Position numbers and translations under genes: made by a program | Shown: positions 9,428 to 17,739 of the stretch, piece after piece | Layout of the letters: every line of letters begins with the position of its first letter | Numbering within the stretch: the first letter of the stretch is position 1 | Assembly (NCBI GenBank): GCA_016845585.1 | Contig: JAERSO010000110.1 | Coordinates: 1-52,975, forward strand | Length of the DNA: 52,975 nucleotides | Source of the DNA: Acidimicrobiaceae bacterium | GTDB taxonomy: Bacteria > Actinomycetota > Acidimicrobiia > Acidimicrobiales > Aldehydirespiratoraceae | Direction of reading: 5' to 3' | Notes under the pieces: model-generated | Told to the model about the DNA's origin: nothing | The model's database searches: none | Seen by the model: only the letters and a program-made list of their open reading frames with translations

Positions 9428-9464
9428 TGTCGCGTCCCGGCGGCGAGCCGTCTAGGTTCGCCGC

Positions 9465-9929
9465 ATGACACACCTGCAGCCGGGCGACCGGGCTCCCGCA
9501 TTCAATCTCGCCGACCAGACCGGCACGAAGCACAGGCTCAGCGCCTCGAAGGGCACGCGCGTGTTCCTGTTCTTCTATCCCAAGGCCAACACCGGGGGAT
9601 GTACGACTCAGGCCTGCAATGTGCGTGACATCGCCGGCGACGTCGGCGATGTGCAGGTCTTCGGGATCAGCCCCGATGAGCTGGCTGCTCAGGCCAAGTG
9701 GGACGCCAAGCACGACTTCGGGTTCCCGCTGTTGAGCGACACCGACCATGCCGTTGCGGACAAATACGGCGTCTGGGGCCCCAAGAAGCTCTACGGACGC
9801 GAGTACGAGGGCATCATCCGATCCGCGTTCCTGATCGGCACGACGGGCAAGATCGAGCACGCCTGGCCCAAGATCAGCCCGAAGGCCACCCCTGAGAAGC
9901 TGCTCGCCGCCCTGGAGGAGACCGCATGA
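9465..9929 (+). CDS. bcp: Peroxiredoxin, Bcp/PrxQ type
   Basis: A 154-residue thiol peroxidase that reduces hydroperoxides using thioredoxin or a similar donor. The peroxiredoxin motif P-x3-T-x2-C is met by Pro39, Thr43 and Cys46 in FYPKANTGGCTTQAC, with a resolving cysteine at 51, as in PrxQ-alpha proteins. The usual Thr-Pro-Gly-Cys is Thr-Gly-Gly-Cys here. Start is ATG 9465. The gene overlaps the next one by four bases (ATGA), so the two form a short operon. Confidence 0.95.
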   Translation: MTHLQPGDRAPAFNLADQTGTKHRLSASKGTRVFLFFYPKANTGGCTTQACNVRDIAGDVGDVQVFGISPDELAAQAKWDAKHDFGFPLLSDTDHAVADKYGVWGPKKLYGREYEGIIRSAFLIGTTGKIEHAWPKISPKATPEKLLAALEETA

Positions 9930-10366
9930 CCGAGCCACTGAGCCCGTTGCCGAAGCCCGAGGACGTGATCCCGCATCGCGATCCGTTCCTCTTCGTTGAC
10001 GAGATCGTCGAGTGCATCCCCGGGGAGAAGGTCGTGGCCACATGGACCTTGACGGGGGACGAAGCGTTCTTCGCCGGTCACTTTCCCGGTCGACCGACCC
10101 TGCCCGGGGTGTTGATGTGCGAGGCAATCGCTCAGACAGGGGCGATCGCCTTGCTCACCGATGAACGCTACGAGGGAAAGCTCCCGCTCTTCGGTGGTCT
10201 CGACGGGGCGCGCTTTCGTCGCCAGGTCGGCCCTGGCGACACGCTCACGCTCGAAGTCGAGATGGGCCGTCTCTCCGCACGCGCCGGAAAAGGGAGCGGG
10301 CGTGCGCTCGTCAACGGCGAAGTTGCCACCAGCTGCGACCTGATGTTCGTGATCGTCGACGTCTAA
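9926..10366 (+). CDS. fabZ: 3-hydroxyacyl-ACP dehydratase, FabZ-like hot-dog protein
   Basis: 146 residues with the FabZ signature: IPHRDPFLFVD, then GHFPGRPTLPGVLMCEAIAQ with the catalytic histidine (His52) and glutamate (Glu66). FabZ removes water from 3-hydroxyacyl-ACP in fatty-acid elongation. It lies convergently beside the fabD-fabF operon, on the other strand, and is coupled to bcp rather than to the fab genes. Its stop codon overlaps the palindromic repeat at 10365-10397. Confidence 0.92.
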   Translation: MTEPLSPLPKPEDVIPHRDPFLFVDEIVECIPGEKVVATWTLTGDEAFFAGHFPGRPTLPGVLMCEAIAQTGAIALLTDERYEGKLPLFGGLDGARFRRQVGPGDTLTLEVEMGRLSARAGKGSGRALVNGEVATSCDLMFVIVDV

Positions 10367-10397
10367 CGCACGCTGGGGTCTGTCCCCGGTGTGCGTT
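10365..10397. repeat. REP-like palindrome, copy 1 (between convergent fabZ and fabF)
   Basis: A 33-base inverted repeat with a 14-base-pair stem (AACGCACGCTGGGG against CCCCGGTGTGCGTT, with two G-T wobbles) and the loop TCTGT. It is related to two longer copies at 15087 and 21284: the core GGGG-TCTGT-CCCC and the CACG arms are shared. Lying between convergent genes, it probably also acts as a two-way terminator. It begins inside the fabZ stop codon. Confidence 0.75.
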
Positions 10398-10401
10398 CTG
10401 G

Positions 10402-11577
10402 CTAGGCGGGGCCGAGGACGATGGTGCCGTTGTGGCCACCAAAGCCGAACGAGTTCGACAGCGATGGTGCGGGCGTCCACGCCTTGGGCTCGCCCATCAC
10501 GATGTTGATGGCCGGGAGCTCCGGATCGGGCGTGGTGAGGCCCACGGTGGGCGGCACGAGTTCGTGCTGCATCGCGAGGAGGACGGCGACCGCTTCGAGC
10601 GCGCCGGCGGCGCCGAGCGCGTGACCGGTGATGCCCTTGGTGCTGGTGACCAGCGGGCCACCGTCGCTGCCGAAGACCTTGGCCACGGCCTCTGCTTCAG
10701 CAGCGTCGTTCTTGCCGGTGGAGGTGCCGTGGGCGTTGATGTGGCCGATGTCGGCCGGCGTGACGCCTGCGTCCTCCATGGCGATCTGCATACAGTTCAC
10801 GGCCCCGGTTCCGCCAGGAGCGGGCGCGGTGATGTGGTGGGCGTCAGCGGTGCTGGCCGAGCCGAGAACCTCGCCGAGGATGGTGGCGCCACGTTCGACC
10901 GCAATGTCCCATTCCTCGAGGATGAGGAGGCCACAGCCTTCGCCGATCACGAATCCGTCGCGCTTCTCGTCGAACGGCATCGAGACGCCGCTGGTCGAGA
11001 GGGCGGTCATGTTGGCGAACCCGGCCACGGCGGTGGGGGTGATGGGTGCCTCGGCCCCACCGGCGATCACGACGTCGCAGCGGCCGTCGGCCACCATGCG
11101 GGCACCATTGCCGATGGCGTGGGTGCCGGCCGCACAGGCGGTGACGGTGTTCTCGCAGGGCCCCTGCCAGCCGTAGCGCATGCTGACGGCGGCGGGAGCG
11201 GCGTTCGGCATCATCATCGGCACGAGGAACGGGGACACCCGCTTCTCGCCCTTGTTCAGGCGAACCTCGATCTGATCCTCGAGGGTGCCGATGCCTCCGA
11301 TGCCGGTGCCGATGGACGTGCCACGGCGCGCCGGGTCAGCGGTGAGCTCCCCGGCCTGTTCGATCGCCTCGGCGGCGGCCGCCAGGGCGAATTGGGTGTA
11401 GCGGTCGCTGCGTCGAGCTTCCTTGGGGTTGTCGAAGTAGGCGCTTGCGTCCCAGTCCTCGATGAAACGAGTGCCGTCCGGCGCCTCGCCGATCAGCCCG
11501 TTCCAGAATTCCTCTTTGCCCAGGCCGGCCCTGGCGACAACGCCAATGCCGGTGACGGCGACCCTACGACCCTGCAT
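10402..11577 (-). CDS. fabF: Beta-ketoacyl-ACP synthase II
   Basis: 391 residues of the FabF/FabB thiolase-fold family, which condenses malonyl-ACP with acyl-ACP. The active-site cysteine is Cys148 in NTVTACAAGTHAIG; the two histidines sit in NAHGTSTGKND and KGITGHALGAAGALE. The C-terminal SNSFGFGGHNGTIV is the family's glycine-rich end. It starts directly at the end of acpP (one-base overlap), the usual acpP-fabF pairing. Confidence 0.96.
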   Translation of the reverse strand: MQGRRVAVTGIGVVARAGLGKEEFWNGLIGEAPDGTRFIEDWDASAYFDNPKEARRSDRYTQFALAAAAEAIEQAGELTADPARRGTSIGTGIGGIGTLEDQIEVRLNKGEKRVSPFLVPMMMPNAAPAAVSMRYGWQGPCENTVTACAAGTHAIGNGARMVADGRCDVVIAGGAEAPITPTAVAGFANMTALSTSGVSMPFDEKRDGFVIGEGCGLLILEEWDIAVERGATILGEVLGSASTADAHHITAPAPGGTGAVNCMQIAMEDAGVTPADIGHINAHGTSTGKNDAAEAEAVAKVFGSDGGPLVTSTKGITGHALGAAGALEAVAVLLAMQHELVPPTVGLTTPDPELPAINIVMGEPKAWTPAPSLSNSFGFGGHNGTIVLGPA

Positions 11578-11807
11578 CAGAGCTTGGAGGTGATGAGGCC
11601 GAACGCGGCACCGATGGTGGCCACGCCCTCGAGCTCTTCCTCTTCGACATTGACGTCGAACTCTTCTTCAAGAGCCATGACGAGCTCGACGAGGTCGAGG
11701 CTGTCGGCGTCGAGGGACTCGAAGGTGGCGTCGGCCACGATCTGACTGTCCTCGACGGAGAGCACGTCGACGGCACACTTCTTGAAGCGATCGAAGTTGT
11801 CACTCAT
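11577..11807 (-). CDS. acpP: Acyl carrier protein
   Basis: A 76-residue acidic four-helix protein. Ser36 in the DADSLDLVELVMALEEEF motif is the site for 4'-phosphopantetheine. It carries the growing acyl chain between the Fab enzymes. Its place between fabG and fabF fits this role. Confidence 0.97.
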   Translation of the reverse strand: MSDNFDRFKKCAVDVLSVEDSQIVADATFESLDADSLDLVELVMALEEEFDVNVEEEELEGVATIGAAFGLITSKL

Positions 11808-11888
11808 TGGTATTTCTCCCGTTTTATCTGCTGGTTGAGATTGTTCAGCCGATGAACCCTATCGGGGTGCACGCGTACGTTGCCCGAT

Positions 11889-12599
11889 CTAGCCCATCGA
11901 AAGGCCACCGTCGACGGGCAAGACGGTGCCCGTGATGTAGCCGGCGTTGTCGGAGGCCAGGAACTCGATCGCCGCGGCGATCTCTTCGGCCTGGCCCAGG
12001 CGGTTGAGGGGGACGACGGACAGCATCGTGTCGCGCTGGTCGTCGGTGAGCTCCATCAACATGTCGGTCTCGATCGGCCCGGGGGCCACGACGTTGCAGG
12101 TGATGTTGCGGCTCGCGAACTCCTTGGCCAGCGACTTCGACAGGCCGATCAGGCCGGCCTTGGACGCCGAATAGTTGGCCTGACCCGGGTTGCCGCCGAT
12201 GCCGGCGACGGAGCTGATGAAGATCATGCGGCCCCAGCGGCCTCGCATCATGCCTTTGACGACACGTCGGGCGACTCGAAAGCTTCCCGTCAGGTTGGCG
12301 TCGATGACGTCTTCGAACGCGTCATCCTTCATCTTCAGGGTGAGGCCGTCCTTGGTGATTCCGGCGTTGGAGACGAGGATCTCGACATTCCCGAGCTTCT
12401 CCTCGATCTCGTCGACCGCCGCGTTGACGGAGTCGGTGTCGGTGACATCGCACTTGACCACGAGGATGCCCGCGGCGTCGTCGGCGGCGCCGGAGCGTGC
12501 AGTGACCGCGACCCGGTAGCCGGCGGCCTGGAAACGTTTGGCGGTGGCGAGGCCGATGCCCCGGTTGCCGCCGGTGATGAGGACAACGCGATCGGTCAC
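11889..12599 (-). CDS. fabG: 3-oxoacyl-ACP reductase
   Basis: 236 residues of the short-chain dehydrogenase family. The NADPH-binding GGNRGIG is near the start, NAG follows, and the catalytic triad is visible as ISS with Ser, then Tyr and Lys in NYSASKAG. I start it at a GTG at 12599, which overlaps the fabH stop by four bases (GTGA). The longer open frame reaching 12788 has nonsense sequence before this point. It makes 3-hydroxyacyl-ACP for the dehydratase step. Confidence 0.95.
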   Translation of the reverse strand: MTDRVVLITGGNRGIGLATAKRFQAAGYRVAVTARSGAADDAAGILVVKCDVTDTDSVNAAVDEIEEKLGNVEILVSNAGITKDGLTLKMKDDAFEDVIDANLTGSFRVARRVVKGMMRGRWGRMIFISSVAGIGGNPGQANYSASKAGLIGLSKSLAKEFASRNITCNVVAPGPIETDMLMELTDDQRDTMLSVVPLNRLGQAEEIAAAIEFLASDNAGYITGTVLPVDGGLSMG

Positions 12600-13516
12600 C
12601 AGCGCACCACCGCTGTGCCCCACGCCATGCCGGCACCGAAGCCGGTCATGAGCACGATCTTGCCGGGCTCGAGCAGGCCGTCGTCGTCGGCCTTGCCGAG
12701 ACAGAGCGGGATGGTGGCACTCGAGGTGTTCCCCGTGGTTTCGATCACGTTGACCGTTTTCTCCATGGCGAGGCCGGTGGACTTGCACACGGCTTCGATG
12801 ATTCGGATGTTGGCCTGGTGGGGGATGACCACGTCGATGTCGTCGGGCGTGAGCCCGGCCTTGTCGAGAGCGGTCTTCACCGAGCCGCTGACGGCGCGGA
12901 TGGCGCGCTTGAAGACCTCTCGACCCTCCATCCTGATGTAGCCACCGTGGTCGGCGTAGAGGATGTCCTGCAGGTCGCCATTGCTGCCGAGGTCGTGGGC
13001 GATCAACTCGCCTTGCCCGTGACGTTCCATCACGACAGCCCCTGCACCGTCGCCGAACAGGATCGCGGTGCCACGGTCGTTCCAGTCAACGATGCGGGAC
13101 AGCGCTTCGGAGCCGATGACCAGTACCCGGTTGGGGCCGCCGGGCATCAGGATCTGGCCGTAAGCGACCACATAGCTGTAGAGGAAGCCGGCGCAGACGG
13201 CGTTGATGTCGAAGGCGCCACAGCTGAGTCCGATGTCGCGCTGCACGACCGCCGATGTGGCGGGAAGCTGCTGGTCGGGAGTGGTCGTGCAGACGATCAA
13301 CAGATCGATGTCGTCGGGGGTGAGCCCGGCGTTCTTGATCGCCTGGATGCCGGCTTCGGTGGCGAGTTCGCCGGTGGATCCGCCCACTCGGCGCTCACCG
13401 ATCCCGGATCGTTCACGGATCCATTGATCGTTGGTGTCCATGGTCTCGGCGAGATCGTCGTTGGTGACGATCTTCTCGGGAAGGGCGGTGCCGATTCCGG
13501 CTACTCGAATGGTCAT
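12596..13516 (-). CDS. fabH: Beta-ketoacyl-ACP synthase III
   Basis: 306 residues. FabH starts fatty-acid chains by joining acyl-CoA to malonyl-ACP. The catalytic Cys108 lies in DINAVCAGFLY, the histidine in VIPHQANIRIIEA, and the asparagine in ETTGNTSSATIP, giving the full Cys-His-Asn triad. The gene overlaps fabD and fabG by four bases each, so the three are translationally coupled. Confidence 0.96.
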   Translation of the reverse strand: MTIRVAGIGTALPEKIVTNDDLAETMDTNDQWIRERSGIGERRVGGSTGELATEAGIQAIKNAGLTPDDIDLLIVCTTTPDQQLPATSAVVQRDIGLSCGAFDINAVCAGFLYSYVVAYGQILMPGGPNRVLVIGSEALSRIVDWNDRGTAILFGDGAGAVVMERHGQGELIAHDLGSNGDLQDILYADHGGYIRMEGREVFKRAIRAVSGSVKTALDKAGLTPDDIDVVIPHQANIRIIEAVCKSTGLAMEKTVNVIETTGNTSSATIPLCLGKADDDGLLEPGKIVLMTGFGAGMAWGTAVVRW

Positions 13517-14691
13517 GCGTTGGTCCTGAGCCAGGCGATGGGTTGACGGGAGGTGACTCGTTCGCCTTCGAAGGCGAGCACCCCCTTGATCTGGCCGGCA
13601 AACGAGCTGACGACGTCTTGGGATCCGACGCTACCGAGCACTTCGCCGACCGCGATCACGGTGCCATCGAGGCAACACTCGCTCGGCGTGAAGATCCCGG
13701 CCGCGGGGGAGACCACCATGCGTTCGGTGGCGAAGAGATGTTCACCTTCGAGAACGCCCGCGTCCGATGACTTCGAGCCCGACAGGCTCTCGAGAAGGCC
13801 GTCGAGGTCGGCGGGTGTGGATACGTTCTTGCGGTTGCCGGTCTTGACCGCTCGCTTCACCAATCCGGTGAGCACCGTGCCGGGGCCGAGCTCGACGAAC
13901 GTGGTGAAGCCGTCCTCGTCGAGCTGGCGGAGGGTTTGGCGCCAGCGGACCGGCGATGTGAGCTGAGCGCCGAGCAGGTCGGCCCAGTCGGAGGCCTCGT
14001 TGTGCGCGGTGGCGTCGACGTTGGCGTAGACCGGTTGCTCGGGCTCGCGGAACTCGACCTGGTCGATCGCCTTGCGCAGGCGGTCGCGGGCGGGCGCCAT
14101 CAATGGCGTGTGGAACGCCCCGCCCACCGGAATTCGCATGGCGCGTTTGGCACCGAGCTCCTTGGCGATCGCGCATGCCTTGTCGAGGTCATCGGGGCTG
14201 CCCGCGATCACGACCTGGCCCGGAGCGTTGTAGTTGGCGATCCACGCATCGCCCGCGGTGCGCTGGCAGGCGATGTCGACCTGGTCGTCGTCGAGGCCGA
14301 GGATGGCGGCCATGGTGCCGTCCTGCTCGTCGGCAGCGGCCTGCATCGCGTCGCCGCGCTCGTTGACGAGGCGGACGGCGTCGGCGAAGTCGAGGGCGCC
14401 GGCTGCGGTGAGTGCGGAGTACTCGCCGAGTGAGTGGCCGGCGTGGGCGGCAGCCTCAGCGCCGGTGCGACTGACCGCGTCGAGCACGACCATCGACGTG
14501 ATGAACGTCGCCAGCTGTGCGTTTCGGGTCATCGTGAGCTCGTCGGCATCGGTGTCGAGCAGGAGGGCGGCGATGTCGCGGCTGGTGACGTCGGACGCCT
14601 CTTCGACCAACTCCCAGGACGGGTGGTCCTTCCACGCGGCACCCATGCCCGGGGTCTGTGAACCTTGTCCCGGGTACGTGAAGACGATCAT
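13513..14691 (-). CDS. fabD: Malonyl-CoA:ACP transacylase with an extra lipoyl/biotinyl-like C-terminal domain
   Basis: 392 residues, about 80 more than a usual FabD. Residues 1-300 are a complete acyltransferase: FTYPGQGSQ at the start, catalytic Ser87 in GHSLGEY, Arg112 in VNERGDAMQ and His194 in GGAFHTPLM. Residues 319-392 form a separate unit that reads like a lipoyl/biotinyl barrel: VVSPAAGIF, then DGTVIAVGEVLGSVGS, then VVSSFAGQI, then FEGERVTSRQPIAWLR. The lysine that would carry biotin or lipoate is absent. I start at ATG 14691, where MIVFTYPG begins; the frame upstream has no FabD-like sequence. It is the first gene of the fabD-fabH-fabG-acpP-fabF operon. Confidence 0.93.
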   Translation of the reverse strand: MIVFTYPGQGSQTPGMGAAWKDHPSWELVEEASDVTSRDIAALLLDTDADELTMTRNAQLATFITSMVVLDAVSRTGAEAAAHAGHSLGEYSALTAAGALDFADAVRLVNERGDAMQAAADEQDGTMAAILGLDDDQVDIACQRTAGDAWIANYNAPGQVVIAGSPDDLDKACAIAKELGAKRAMRIPVGGAFHTPLMAPARDRLRKAIDQVEFREPEQPVYANVDATAHNEASDWADLLGAQLTSPVRWRQTLRQLDEDGFTTFVELGPGTVLTGLVKRAVKTGNRKNVSTPADLDGLLESLSGSKSSDAGVLEGEHLFATERMVVSPAAGIFTPSECCLDGTVIAVGEVLGSVGSQDVVSSFAGQIKGVLAFEGERVTSRQPIAWLRTNA

Positions 14692-14823
14692 GGGTGTGTG
14701 CCCTCCAGCGGCTGGTCCACCCGCAGCGCTACGGGTGAGGTCCCATTCTGACTCGCGCAACCGTGTTGCGGTTTCATCACTGCACAGTAACCCGATGTGT
14801 CAGATGTCACCCATTGTCGGCCG

Positions 14824-14934
14824 CTACCGCGATGGCCACTCGTCGATGTCGCCTTGGTGACGCCGAATCGACCACTCCCGCGCCGCGGAGATGACGAAAC
14901 CGAGGATCAGTCCCCGAACGAGTCGCTTTCTCAT
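14824..14934 (-). CDS. Possible 36-residue small protein upstream of fabD
   Basis: A short frame starts MRKRLVRGLILGFVISAARE and ends WPSR. A basic start, a hydrophobic turn (LILGFVIS) and a charged tail make a plausible small amphipathic or membrane-associated protein. It has no clear ribosome site and lies in the 291-base gap between fabD and tRNA-Leu, which otherwise must hold the fab operon promoter. It may be chance. Confidence 0.3.
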   Translation of the reverse strand: MRKRLVRGLILGFVISAAREWSIRRHQGDIDEWPSR

Positions 14935-14982
14935 GTTGGCCAACACGTTCCGAAGGCTACGCTGCCAATCGGTTCGCTCCCT

Positions 14983-15069
14983 GCCCGGGTGGTGGAATTG
15001 GCAGACACGACGGACTCAAAATCCGTTGCCTTCACAGGCGTGCGGGTTCAAGTCCCGCCCCGGGTACCA
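14983..15069 (+). tRNA. tRNA-Leu (anticodon CAA)
   Basis: An 87-base class II tRNA including an encoded CCA. The acceptor stem GCCCGGG (14983-14989) pairs with CCCGGGT (15059-15065). The anticodon arm ACGGA-CTCAAAA-TCCGT gives anticodon CAA, reading UUG. A long variable arm (TGCCTTCACAGGCG) follows, and the T arm GCGGG-TTCAAGT-CCCGC is perfect. Confidence 0.97.
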
Positions 15070-15086
15070 CCCACGCTCCCTGGTGG

Positions 15087-15121
15087 GAAAGCACGATGGG
15101 GTCTGTCCCCAGCGTGCTTTC
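15087..15121. repeat. REP-like palindrome, copy 2 (after tRNA-Leu)
   Basis: A 35-base inverted repeat: GAAAGCACGATGGGG, loop TCTGT, CCCCAGCGTGCTTTC. The stem is 15 positions with one A/G mismatch. It is identical, base for base, to the reverse complement of copy 3 at 21284-21318, including the mismatch. It follows the tRNA end by 17 bases and may end its transcript; the T-run is only three bases. Confidence 0.85.
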
Positions 15122-15153
15122 TCCGGGTGAGCGGCGGCGACTAGCTTCAGTTC

Positions 15154-16275
15154 ATGACCGCACATGAGCGTCCGGATCGATCCACCGACCTGTTCGAGGA
15201 CGATCCGGTCGCGTCCTTCACGCTCGCCGCCGAGTACTACGTGCGGCCAGAGGTGCTCGAGCGGGAGTGGTCGGCGATCTTTCACCGCACCTGGCAGATG
15301 ATCGGGCCGGCCAGCACGGTCACCGAGCCTGGCAGCTACATGACCGGCGAGATCGGCGACCAGCGGGTGATGGTGATCCGCTCGACCGACGGCGAGTTCA
15401 GGGCGTTCTTCAACGTCTGTCTGCATCGTGGACACTCTCTCCTGCAGGGTGACGGCCGGTGCGGTCAGCGCATCACCTGCCCATACCACGCCTGGGCCTA
15501 CGACACGGAGGGCAAGCTCCGCGGTGCTCGTATGGCCGATCAGATGGACGGCTTCGACGAGTCGGTCTACGCGTTGCCGGGCGTGGCCGTCGAGGAGTTC
15601 TGCGGGCTGATCTTCGTCAACCTCGACCCAGCCCCACGCACCATGGACGAGATGTATCCAGGTGCTCGCGCCGAGATCGAGTCGCTGCTGCCGCAGGTCG
15701 ACGGACTGCTACCTGCCACCACCGGCGTGTTCGACATCGCCGGCAACTGGAAGAACGTCGCGGACAACTTGCTCGAGTGCTACCACTGCCACCCGGCGCA
15801 CCGGGCATTCGTCGATCTCATCGACATGTCCACCTACCGCAATGACACGCACGAGAACTGGTCGATCCAGAGCGGGGACCACCGCGAAGACAACGACGTC
15901 TACGAGGCCGGATCGGGTCCCGCTTCGTTCTTCTCGGCCTTCCTGTGGCCCAACCTCTCGATCGGTCGAATCCCGGGCCAGCGAGGGTTGCTGGCGTTCA
16001 GCTTCATGCCCACTGGCCCGGAGTCGACGCGGCAACAGCTCCACTTCCTCACACCCGACGGCGAGTTGGACCAGCCCGAAGCGGATGGATCGGCCTACTT
16101 CAACGAGGTGCTCGGACCGGAGGACGTCGCACTGATCGAGGATGTGCAGATCGGTCTTCGCTCCCTCGGCTATCACCAGGGGAAGTTCATCTGCATCCCC
16201 GACCGGCCCGAGATCTCCGAGCACGCCGTGCATCATTTCCATGCCATGGTGAGGCACGCACTCGACATCGACTGA
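15154..16275 (+). CDS. Rieske non-haem iron oxygenase, alpha subunit
   Basis: 373 residues, the length of the choline/carnitine-monooxygenase-like and aromatic ring-hydroxylating oxygenase alpha subunits. The Rieske 2Fe-2S ligands are Cys89 and His91 (CLHRGH) and Cys109 and His112 (CPYHAW). The mononuclear iron site is in NLLECYHCHPAH, with His211 and His216. Such enzymes hydroxylate or demethylate their substrate with electrons from a separate reductase, which is not in the window. The two SRPBCC genes downstream probably share its transcript. Substrate unknown; there is no beta subunit gene, which fits the alpha-only subgroup. Confidence 0.92.
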   Translation: MTAHERPDRSTDLFEDDPVASFTLAAEYYVRPEVLEREWSAIFHRTWQMIGPASTVTEPGSYMTGEIGDQRVMVIRSTDGEFRAFFNVCLHRGHSLLQGDGRCGQRITCPYHAWAYDTEGKLRGARMADQMDGFDESVYALPGVAVEEFCGLIFVNLDPAPRTMDEMYPGARAEIESLLPQVDGLLPATTGVFDIAGNWKNVADNLLECYHCHPAHRAFVDLIDMSTYRNDTHENWSIQSGDHREDNDVYEAGSGPASFFSAFLWPNLSIGRIPGQRGLLAFSFMPTGPESTRQQLHFLTPDGELDQPEADGSAYFNEVLGPEDVALIEDVQIGLRSLGYHQGKFICIPDRPEISEHAVHHFHAMVRHALDID

Positions 16276-16285
16276 AGGAGCCGGC

Positions 16286-16765
16286 ATGGACCGCGCCGAC
16301 GAGGCAATCGCTTACGAGGAGGCATCGATCGAGATCGCCGCCTCCCCCGAAGCCGTCTACGACCTCGTCTCTGATCTGGCGCTCATGGCGGAGTGGAGTC
16401 CGGAGTCGACAGGGGGCTCGTGGCGAGACGGGGGCACCGGCCAGGTCGGCGACTTCTTCGACGGGTCGAACAAGGTCAGGGAGCGCGAATGGGTTCGCGA
16501 AGTGGAGGTCGCCGCGGCGGACCGGGGACGTGACTTCACGTTCGTGGCCGGCGGGGTGGCGAACAACCGCACATGGTGGTCCTACGAGATGGCCCCGTCT
16601 GACACCGGCACCACACTCACCGAGAAGTGGTGGGTGGTGAACAAACCCCCGGCGTGGATCGACCGGTCCCACGATCAGTTCCTGGAACGTGCCGCGGCGA
16701 CCCTCGGGATGATCGAGACCACGCTTCAGGGAATCAAGCAGGCCGCGAAGCCGTCCGATGGCTGA
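16286..16765 (+). CDS. SRPBCC (START-like) family protein
   Basis: 159 residues with the opening IEIAASPEAVYDLVSDLALM, typical of polyketide-cyclase/START-like ligand-binding proteins, and later tryptophan-rich strands (TWWSYEM, EKWWVVN). This fold forms a deep hydrophobic pocket for lipids or aromatic compounds. It begins ten bases after the Rieske gene and overlaps the next SRPBCC gene by eight bases, so all three are probably one operon. Confidence 0.85.
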   Translation: MDRADEAIAYEEASIEIAASPEAVYDLVSDLALMAEWSPESTGGSWRDGGTGQVGDFFDGSNKVREREWVREVEVAAADRGRDFTFVAGGVANNRTWWSYEMAPSDTGTTLTEKWWVVNKPPAWIDRSHDQFLERAAATLGMIETTLQGIKQAAKPSDG

Positions 16766-17192
16766 CCAGATGGTGTCGGTGAGCCGGGTGATCCCTGCAT
16801 CGCCGGAGGCGATCTTCGACGTTCTGGCATCGCCGCAGGGCCACGTCGACATGGATGGCAGTGGCACCGTCAAGGGTCTGATCACCGACGACGAGCGGCT
16901 TGCACTCGGCTCGACGTTCCGTATGAACATGAGGATGGGCATGCCATATCGCATGGGGAGCACCGTCAAGGAGTTCGAGGAGAACCGGCTGATCGCGTGG
17001 GCGCACTTCGGCAGGCATCGCTGGCGATTCGAACTCGAACCGGTCGAGGGTGGCACCAAGGTCACCGAGACCTTCGACTGGTCGACGTCCATCTTTCCGA
17101 AGGGGATCGAGCTCCTCGGCTACCCGAAATCCCACCCGAAGCACATGGCGGCGACACTCGATCGCCTCGCCGCCCTGCTCGACGACGATTGA
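16758..17192 (+). CDS. SRPBCC (START-like) family protein, second copy
   Basis: 144 residues with VSVSRVIPASPEAIFDVLAS at the start and KVTETFDWSTSIFP towards the end, again the START/polyketide-cyclase-like pattern. It differs clearly from the preceding SRPBCC protein, so this is not a recent duplication. It overlaps that gene by eight bases and ends eight bases before the convergent lipoprotein gene. Confidence 0.85.
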   Translation: MADQMVSVSRVIPASPEAIFDVLASPQGHVDMDGSGTVKGLITDDERLALGSTFRMNMRMGMPYRMGSTVKEFEENRLIAWAHFGRHRWRFELEPVEGGTKVTETFDWSTSIFPKGIELLGYPKSHPKHMAATLDRLAALLDDD

Positions 17193-17200
17193 CCGGACGA

Positions 17201-17686
17201 TCAGTCGGCGCCGGGCGCGCCCTGAGGCCGGTCGGCGATGAACGTCTCGATCCGTTCGGCATCGACGGTCTCGCACGTCAGCTTCCACGTCCAGGCGGTG
17301 ATCACCACCGGGCTCGGCAGGTCGGCATCTGACGGTGCAAGGACCACCGCGCCTGTTGCCAGATCTGCGAGTTGATCGATCTCCGCCGATGAGACGGACT
17401 CGTCGTACTGGATCATGGCGCCACCCGATTCGAGGACGCGGACCTGGACGGCGGGCAGCAACGGCTCGTGGAAGATGCCGGCTGCAGCCGGGCCGCCCGC
17501 GTGCGGGCCGGAGGTGGGCGGATCGGTGGCGTACGTCAGCCCGGCAGGGTCGATCACGTGGAGCCCGCTCTGGGGATCCTCCGGCTCGCGGAGCTCGGTG
17601 CATCCGGTCGCGGACCCGCCGCTGCACGACGACAGGAGCAACCCGCAGGCGAGTGCCGAGGCGAGGATGACAGGGGAGCGCCGCAC
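17201..17686 (-). CDS. DUF3105-type lipoprotein
   Basis: 161 residues. A basic start, a hydrophobic stretch and the lipobox LLSSC (Cys21) mark it as a secreted lipoprotein. The mature part carries YATDPPTSGPHAGGPA and VRVLESGGAMIQYD, which match the DUF3105 pattern of actinobacterial surface proteins. No function is established for that family. It is convergent with the SRPBCC gene. Confidence 0.8.
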   Translation of the reverse strand: MRRSPVILASALACGLLLSSCSGGSATGCTELREPEDPQSGLHVIDPAGLTYATDPPTSGPHAGGPAAAGIFHEPLLPAVQVRVLESGGAMIQYDESVSSAEIDQLADLATGAVVLAPSDADLPSPVVITAWTWKLTCETVDAERIETFIADRPQGAPGAD

Positions 17687-17739
17687 CGAACGATCATGCC
17701 GGAAAATGCCGGGCTTCCAACGGCACTAGACTCCGGGCC

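Noticed and set aside
10432..11745. A 437-codon plus-strand frame opposite fabF and acpP
   Set aside because: Composition is that of a reverse-complement shadow (Gly/Val/Asp/His-rich, no motif), and fabF and acpP on the other strand are certain.
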